Under the pieces are notes generated by a model. It saw only the letters and a program-made list of their open reading frames with translations. It was not told the DNA's origin and made no database searches. A stretch of DNA of 48,922 nucleotides from NCBI RefSeq assembly GCF_015352985.1, contig NZ_JACYXF010000048.1, forward strand, positions 1 to 48,922, written 5' to 3'. The position numbers and the translations under genes are program-made. Source of the stretch: Noviherbaspirillum malthae. Its GTDB lineage: Bacteria; Pseudomonadota; Gammaproteobacteria; Burkholderiales; Burkholderiaceae_D. Positions 44,180 to 48,922 of the stretch are shown here, piece after piece; the stretch's first letter is position 1; the number at the start of each line of letters is the position of its first letter.

Positions 44180-46276
44180 ATGCTGCGACGTCTGCGATAC
44201 TCGAAACCATGGCTGCCAGGTGAATCAGGTGCCGCCAATGCTTTTTGCCTGGCTGGCGTCTGTGCATTGTGCGTGCTGACGAGCGCTGTTGCGCAAGAAA
44301 TAGAGCTGCCCGCAGTCAGCGTGGAAGTTTCCCGTACCAGTCAGATCGGCATTGCCGAGTCGGCCAATGCCGGGATCGTCACTCAGGAACAGCTCGAAGC
44401 CAGAACGGTATATCGTGCCGGTGAACTGCTGGAAGCGACTCCGGGCCTGATCGTCAGCCAGCACAGCGGGGAAGGTAAAGCCAACCAGTTCTATCTGCGC
44501 GGGTTCAATCTCGATCACGGCACCGACTTGCGCACGACAGTCGATGGCATGCTCGTCAACCAGCGCAGTCATGGCCATGGGCAGGGATGGACCGACCTCA
44601 ACTTCCTGATTCCCGAACTGGCCACGCGACTCGAATACAAGAAAGGGCCCTACTATGCGTCGCAAGGCGATTTTTCTTCCGCCGGAACGGCCGCCATCGT
44701 CTATGCCGACAACATGGACAGTGGTCTGGCAAGCATGGGCCTTGGCCAGAACGGCTATCGGCGCATGCTCGTTGCCGACTCTCCTCAGCTTGGTAACGGC
44801 AACCTGCTATACGCGCTGGAGGCGTTTCACAACGACGGGCCGTTCACAAGGCCCGACAACTACCGCAAGCTCAACGGCGTCCTGCGCTACAGCGAGGGCA
44901 CAACAGGCAACGGATTCAACGTCACTGCAATGGCGTACCGCGGGAAATGGAATGCAAGCGACCAGATTCCCCTGCGTGCCGTCAACACCGGACTGATCGG
45001 TCGATTCGACGCAATCGATCCGACGGATGGCGGCGATGTTCATCGGTACAGCTTGTCGGGCGCATGGCGGCGTAGCAGTGTCGCCGGCTCCACGCAGGTC
45101 GACGGCTACATCATTCGCAACGAGCTGGACCTGTATTCCAATTTCACCTATTTCCTGAACGATCCGGTCAACGGCGACCAGTTCAATCAGCGCGACAAGA
45201 GAACGACTGCCGGCATGAATGCCAGCCATACCTGGCCGGTCACCCTGTTCGGCAGGGAAGCGGAAAACACGATCGGCATGCAGCTACAAAACGACAACAT
45301 CGTCAATGGCCTTTTCAACACGGCTGCCCGGCAACGTCTTTCAACGACGCGTGCAGACCATATCGTCGAAAGCAGCATTGGCCTCCATGCGGAAAACACG
45401 ACACGCTGGATGGATGGATTTCGCACCGTTGCCGGAGTGCGGCAGGATTTCTACCGATTCAATGTCGGCAGCGACAATCCGCTCAATTCGGGCAAAGCGA
45501 ACGACGGCATCACAAGCCCCAAGCTGAGCCTGATTTTTGGTCCGTGGAACAGGACTGAATACTATCTGAACCTCGGCACCGGCTTTCATAGCAATGACGC
45601 GCGGGGAACGACGATCACCGTTGATCCAGCGACCGGCGCTGCAGCCGAACGGGTCGTCCCTCTCGTCAAATCCAGAGGGGCGGAGCTGGGCGTGCGTACC
45701 GAAATCATTCCCGGCCTGCAAAGCTCACTGGCGGTATATCAGCTCGATTTCGATTCCGAACTGCTGTTCGTGGGGGATGCCGGAACGACGGAAGCGGGCC
45801 GCGCCAGTCGTCGCATTGGAATCGAGTTCAATAATTATTACAAGCCGGCCAATTGGCTGACCATTGATGCCGACATTGCCTTTACGCGGGCCCGTTTCCG
45901 TGATGCCGATCCTGCCGGGCGGCGCATCCCGGGCGCGGTGGAAGGCGTGGCTTCTATCGCAGCCGCTGTCGATTCGCTCGGACCGTATTTCGGTGCACTG
46001 CAATTGCGCTACTTCGGTCCCCGGCCCCTGACCGAAGACAATCGCGTGAGGTCGAAAGGCACGGCAACGCTCAATGGCCGGATCGGCTACAAGATGAATA
46101 AAGCTACCCGCATTGAACTGGAAGGATTCAACCTGACCAATCGCAGGGACTCGGCCATCGACTACTACTATACGTCACGCCTGGCCAATGAGCCGGCCGG
46201 AGCAGCAATCGATGACATTCATTTCCATCCGATTGAATCAAGGTCGTTCCGGATCACGCTCGCTACGCGTTTCTGA
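44180..46276 (+). CDS. TonB-dependent outer-membrane receptor
   Basis: The protein has 698 residues. A long signal region ends near TSAVAQ, and then the N-terminal plug domain begins: ELPAVSVEVSRTSQ, ELLEATPGLIVSQHSGEGKANQFYLRGFNLDHGTDLRTTVDGMLVNQRSHGHGQGW. A 22-strand type barrel follows, ending SRSFRITLATRF with the C-terminal Phe used by the Bam machinery. The HGHGQGW loop in the plug may contact a metal. There is no STN signalling domain, so it is not a FecA-type sensor. The ATG at 44180 is used; the frame opens at TTG 44165. No motif equal to the ECF promoter was found directly ahead of it. Confidence 0.93.
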   Translation: MLRRLRYSKPWLPGESGAANAFCLAGVCALCVLTSAVAQEIELPAVSVEVSRTSQIGIAESANAGIVTQEQLEARTVYRAGELLEATPGLIVSQHSGEGKANQFYLRGFNLDHGTDLRTTVDGMLVNQRSHGHGQGWTDLNFLIPELATRLEYKKGPYYASQGDFSSAGTAAIVYADNMDSGLASMGLGQNGYRRMLVADSPQLGNGNLLYALEAFHNDGPFTRPDNYRKLNGVLRYSEGTTGNGFNVTAMAYRGKWNASDQIPLRAVNTGLIGRFDAIDPTDGGDVHRYSLSGAWRRSSVAGSTQVDGYIIRNELDLYSNFTYFLNDPVNGDQFNQRDKRTTAGMNASHTWPVTLFGREAENTIGMQLQNDNIVNGLFNTAARQRLSTTRADHIVESSIGLHAENTTRWMDGFRTVAGVRQDFYRFNVGSDNPLNSGKANDGITSPKLSLIFGPWNRTEYYLNLGTGFHSNDARGTTITVDPATGAAAERVVPLVKSRGAELGVRTEIIPGLQSSLAVYQLDFDSELLFVGDAGTTEAGRASRRIGIEFNNYYKPANWLTIDADIAFTRARFRDADPAGRRIPGAVEGVASIAAAVDSLGPYFGALQLRYFGPRPLTEDNRVRSKGTATLNGRIGYKMNKATRIELEGFNLTNRRDSAIDYYYTSRLANEPAGAAIDDIHFHPIESRSFRITLATRF

Positions 46277-46294
46277 GCTCCTGCCCCAGGAGCT
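46276..46294. terminator. hairpin at the receptor stop codon
   Basis: AGCTCCTG (46276-46283) pairs perfectly with CAGGAGCT (46287-46294) around CCC. It includes the last base of the receptor stop. It lies between convergent genes (the anti-sigma gene ends at 46432) and may serve both directions, although a T-run is missing. Confidence 0.5.
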
Positions 46295-46431
46295 TGGATT
46301 GCAATATTCCTGCGACGTCTGCACTGCTTTTCTGATCACATCTTTTCAGGCGATGGCAGCGTCCGATGAACACCAAGCATTGAAGCCGACTAAAAACTGC
46401 AACCATCGCCAAATCTTCAGATCCAGTTAGG

Positions 46432-47145
46432 TTAGATCCCTACCCAAGCGCCCTTGTACAGAACCGGACCGGAGGGTGCGTTAGGGTTGGGCGATCCCCC
46501 TTTCGGTTCCAGCGAAATTGCCAACGCAGGCACTGTTTCCGGAGTCACGTTCTCCGGCAGAGGCAAGATCACTGTGCCATTGGCCGCTACCAGACCGAGA
46601 GAGCGTGGCGCACCGTCCCGGGGCAACGCCCACAGCTCCAGACTCCGGTCGGCTGCGATGTTCTGCGGAGAGACGATCTTGATTGTCAGTTCACGCCGCT
46701 TCGGATCGCCGGTGATGACTATCGCCGGCGCTGCCTTGTCATCAGTGAGTGCCGCGACATAGCTCGGTCCGGCGGGGCCGTCCTCCGGCCGCTGCACCAG
46801 CAGAACGGCAGCCAGCATGGCAGCAACTGCCGTTGAGGCCACGCCGAGCGTGCGCCAGAAGCGGAAATTCTCATTCAGGCTTTCCCAGATGCTGCGCCTG
46901 CCTTCCGCCGCTTGTGCATCGATTCGGTCTTCAATGGCTTTCCACGCTCTCGCTGGAGGTGCGACAGCAAGCGCAATTTCAGCCAGCGGATACAGCCGGT
47001 CCTGCCATTCCGCGACGGATCTTCGCAACGCGGCATCTTCTTTCAACCACGCTTCAAAGCGGCGGCGGGCGCCGCCTCTCAATGTGCCGAGCGCATATTC
47101 GGCTGCAAGCTTTTCTTTCAGGACGTGGTTATGCCGATAATTCAT
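46432..47145 (-). CDS. anti-sigma factor of the RskA type
   Basis: The protein has 237 residues. The N-terminal anti-sigma domain reads LKEKLAAEYALGTLRGGARRRFEAW, the RskA-type helix pattern, without the HxxxCxxC zinc motif. One membrane helix follows at about 98-117 (FWRTLGVASTAVAAMLAAVLLV), then a periplasmic RskA C-terminal domain (VITGDPKRRELTIKIV ... LELWALPRDGAPRSLGLVAANG). RskA proteins hold an ECF sigma factor at the membrane until a signal triggers proteolysis. The ATG overlaps the sigma stop (ATGA), so the two are co-translated. Confidence 0.92.
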   Translation of the reverse strand: MNYRHNHVLKEKLAAEYALGTLRGGARRRFEAWLKEDAALRRSVAEWQDRLYPLAEIALAVAPPARAWKAIEDRIDAQAAEGRRSIWESLNENFRFWRTLGVASTAVAAMLAAVLLVQRPEDGPAGPSYVAALTDDKAAPAIVITGDPKRRELTIKIVSPQNIAADRSLELWALPRDGAPRSLGLVAANGTVILPLPENVTPETVPALAISLEPKGGSPNPNAPSGPVLYKGAWVGI

Positions 47146-47819
47146 ACACCTCCCATCCTGGTAAGGCACAGCTTCAGTTTCTCGAGTCCTCGCCGTATCC
47201 AGGTCTTGACAGTGCCGGTGGGAAGCTTCAATCGTTCAGCCACCTCCCTATGGGAAAGATCATGATAAAACGCCAGCGCAATGGCCTGCTGATGGACGAG
47301 TTCCAAGCGGGAGAAACATTTGGCCAATGCCGCGGCTTCCTCGCTGTGCTGAAGTGCATCGGCTGGTGTCGGCTGCGTGCTTTCGAGAGCCTCGATGGCT
47401 TCCAGCACGCCTGAATCATTCAAGTCCCCAGCATCCAGCTCGATGGTCTGTTCACTCCGGCGCAGCACATCGAAGGCCTTGTTGCGGACAATCGCCGTCA
47501 TCCACGTCATGGGTGCGGCCAAGCTCGACTGGTATCCCGATGCATTGTTCCAAATGCTGACAAAACTATCCTGCAACACCTCTTCCGCAATCTCCCGCTT
47601 GGTCAATATATGGAGCACGAAACCAAACAGCTTCGGCGCAGTGGCGTCATAAAGCAGCCGGAATGCATCCCGGTCTTTTCGGGCGACCCCTTCCAGCCAG
47701 CTGTTCAGTTGTTTTGGATCCGGAGCAGGCAATTTTTCATCCGTTCGAATGAAGCGAAAAAGGACACATTGCGGTTGATAGCAGTCAAATTGCGTCTGCA
47801 AAGGAATTATACGCGGCAT
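47142..47819 (-). CDS. ECF sigma factor (SigK-like)
   Basis: The protein has 225 residues from the chosen start. Region 2 is visible (FRLLYDATAPKLFGFVLHILTKREIAEEVLQDSFVSIWNNASGYQ), followed by a linker and region 4 (ALAFYHDLSHREVAERLKLPTGTVKTWIRRGLEKLKLCL). The pairing with an RskA-type anti-sigma gene and a fasciclin gene equals the SigK-RskA-MPT70/83 group of mycobacteria, which is known from literature. The start is uncertain: ATG 47819 is used, but the frame runs up to 47999, next to the fasciclin stop. It is the probable reader of TGAATCC-N16-CGTAT. Confidence 0.92.
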   Translation of the reverse strand: MPRIIPLQTQFDCYQPQCVLFRFIRTDEKLPAPDPKQLNSWLEGVARKDRDAFRLLYDATAPKLFGFVLHILTKREIAEEVLQDSFVSIWNNASGYQSSLAAPMTWMTAIVRNKAFDVLRRSEQTIELDAGDLNDSGVLEAIEALESTQPTPADALQHSEEAAALAKCFSRLELVHQQAIALAFYHDLSHREVAERLKLPTGTVKTWIRRGLEKLKLCLTRMGGV

Positions 47820-48001
47820 CGCACGGTCCGCGTCCATCGCATCGGCGCACTCGGCAGCAGGGACTTGAATTGAGATGACGTATCTGTCGGATCGCAACGG
47901 TGTGCTTTTCTCGCCCAATGCAGATACGCCGCCCATGGCATGTGCCTGGCAGCGTGCATGCAGGATGCCCCCGATGCGTATCGGAGGCATGTGCCGCATC
48001 C

Positions 48002-48556
48002 TTACTTGGGCATCAGAACGGTATCAATGACATGGATCGCGCCGTTGGATTGATACACGTCATACGTGCTGATGTTGCCGACATTGCCGGCCTCGTCCTT
48101 GATCTGGATATTGTGAGGACCATTCATCATGGCGGTTATTTTGCCGCCGCTGGCCGTCGGCAACTCGGCTTTGCCGTTGTTTGATTTGATGGCACCGGAC
48201 AGGGCCGCAAAATCGTGCTTGCCCGGGACGACATGATAGGTCAGCACCTTTGTCAAGGTCGCCTTGTTCTCCGGCTTGAGGAGCGTATCGACCGTCCCCG
48301 CGGGCAGCTTGGAGAAAGCGGCGTTGGTCGGCGCAAAGACCGTGAACGGACCTTTGCCTTTGAGCGTATCAACCAATCCGGCCGCCTTGACGGCGGCAAC
48401 CAGGGTGGTGTGGTCAGCCGAATTCACGGCATTGTCGACGATATCCCTGGACGGCAGCATGCTCTGTCCGCCTACCGTCACGGCATTCTCGGCCAATGCG
48501 ATATTGACGAAGCCAAGAGCCGCGGTCAGGGCGAGTACTGTGCTGATTTTTTTCAT
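48002..48556 (-). CDS. secreted fasciclin-domain protein
   Basis: The protein has 184 residues. The signal peptide (MKKISTVLALTAALGFVNIA, cleavage near ALA at 22) precedes one fasciclin (FAS1) domain: HTTLVAAVKAAGLVDTLKGKGPFTVFAPTNAAFSKLPAGTVDTLLKPENKATLTKVLTYHVV and the closing YQSNGAIHVIDTVLMPK. FAS1 domains mediate adhesion or ligand binding in the envelope. AGGAGA precedes the ATG. It has an ECF-type promoter at 48603-48630 and lies ahead of the sigma and anti-sigma genes on the same strand, so the sigma factor could be autoregulated through this transcript. Confidence 0.95.
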   Translation of the reverse strand: MKKISTVLALTAALGFVNIALAENAVTVGGQSMLPSRDIVDNAVNSADHTTLVAAVKAAGLVDTLKGKGPFTVFAPTNAAFSKLPAGTVDTLLKPENKATLTKVLTYHVVPGKHDFAALSGAIKSNNGKAELPTASGGKITAMMNGPHNIQIKDEAGNVGNISTYDVYQSNGAIHVIDTVLMPK

Positions 48557-48602
48557 TCTGGTCTCCTGAAAGTGAGTTCAAAGTGCGGTGTCGCATGAAC
48601 AT

Positions 48603-48630
48603 ATACGCGTGCATCGCCTCTTTGGATTCA
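48603..48630 (-). promoter_or_regulatory. ECF-type promoter of the fasciclin (and probably sigma) genes
   Basis: On the minus strand TGAATCC (48630-48624), 16 bases, CGTAT (48607-48603). The start point near 48596 leaves a leader of about 40 bases before the fasciclin ATG. It is the third copy of the motif in the cluster. Confidence 0.8.
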
Positions 48631-48796
48631 ACTTTTTGAGTACCGTGGCGAATCGTTCTTGAAAAAATCCCGCTCATTTAGGTCCTTCCGTCCCGGCTCA
48701 ATGAAGAGCTTCCCGGTACGCATGCCAATCAATGTCTGACTTCGGTTTCCAGAACGGCTTCAAACGACGGCATTTTCCCTAACGGTTGCTTTCTTA

Positions 48797-48922
48797 GAGC
48801 GTGCTCAGTATCTTTTTAACAGGAGAGCGAGGAACGCGAGGACAATGAACTGTTCGCTGGTATGAAGCTTTCGCTCACAGTTTTTCCAGAGACGACGGCA
48901 TTTTTCAAGCCATGCGAAGGAC
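48797..48922 (-). mobile_element. IS5-family insertion sequence, one end
   Basis: The terminal repeat probably begins GAGCGTGCTCAGTATC at 48797, and TTA just outside (48794-48796) may be the target duplication. The other end is outside the window, so borders are inferred. Confidence 0.65.
48805..48922 (-). CDS. IS5-family transposase, C-terminal part (cut by window end)
   Basis: The last 38 codons of a minus-strand transposase are present, reading SFAWLEKCRRLWKNCERKLH and ending LAFLALLLKRY before TGA. This is the typical C-terminus of IS5-family (IS427/IS1031-like) transposases, with the WLEKCRRLWK motif near the final catalytic Glu. The rest lies beyond the window. It bounds the ECF cluster on this side. 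Confidence 0.85.
   Translation of the reverse strand, partial: SFAWLEKCRRLWKNCERKLHTSEQFIVLAFLALLLKRY

Noticed and set aside
1..48922. CRISPR arrays, tRNA or rRNA genes
   Set aside because: No regularly spaced direct repeats and no tRNA-like cloverleaf or rRNA segment was recognised; a covariance-model scan would be decisive.

Overview
The window looks like chromosomal DNA of a GC-rich betaproteobacterium, most likely Burkholderiales near Oxalobacteraceae (Herbaspirillum/Noviherbaspirillum/Massilia-like). This is inferred from gene content (Bug-type periplasmic binding protein, phasin and polyhydroxybutyrate genes, a type VI secretion set with TagJ) and codon use; no rRNA or tRNA gene was seen to confirm it.

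Layout. 1-4.8 kb: 3' end of sdhB with its terminator, a phasin, a membrane-anchored NodB-type polysaccharide deacetylase and a LysE-type exporter. 5.0-16.4 kb: a two-armed type VI secretion locus, tssA-tssB-tssC-hcp on the minus strand and tagJ-tssE-tssF-tssG-tssH on the plus strand. It encodes the sheath, tube, baseplate and ClpV parts but not the membrane complex (tssJKLM) or VgrG. Two copies of a long palindromic repeat in opposite orientation bracket tagJ-tssG, and one copy supplies the tssG stop codon. 16.8-19.0 kb: an orphan small gene, a 97-bp MITE abutting an intact IS630-family element, and another small gene. 19.2-27.5 kb: a lipoprotein esterase, metY with a ThDP-dependent decarboxylase-like gene, two overlapping tiny genes, a phasin-like gene broken by an amber codon, an alpha/beta hydrolase and a secreted PHB-depolymerase-type esterase. 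28.0-32.1 kb: an IclR regulator divergent from an HMG-CoA-lyase-like/CaiB-BaiF/Bug operon whose promoter carries two tandem palindromes. 32.7-38.8 kb: accessory region with a TMEM175-type channel, a small monooxygenase, an IS110 relic, and an SRPBCC protein, zinc alcohol dehydrogenase and royal-jelly/Yellow-type protein.

39.3-48.6 kb is the most interesting region. A TPR protein and a HupE/UreJ-like membrane protein (with an EF-hand, followed by a possible 25-aa membrane peptide) diverge from a DUF4331 protein, a small lipoprotein and a TonB-dependent receptor. Next to them are an ECF sigma factor, a SigK-regulator-like anti-sigma factor and a fasciclin protein. Three promoters here (TPR-hupE, DUF4331 and fasciclin) share the motif TGAATCC-N16-CGTAT with identical spacing, which ties the genes into one probable sigma regulon. 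I propose an envelope uptake or sensing system, possibly for a metal; the substrate is unknown. The window ends inside an IS5-family transposase.

All calls come from reading the sequence and translations; no database search was run.
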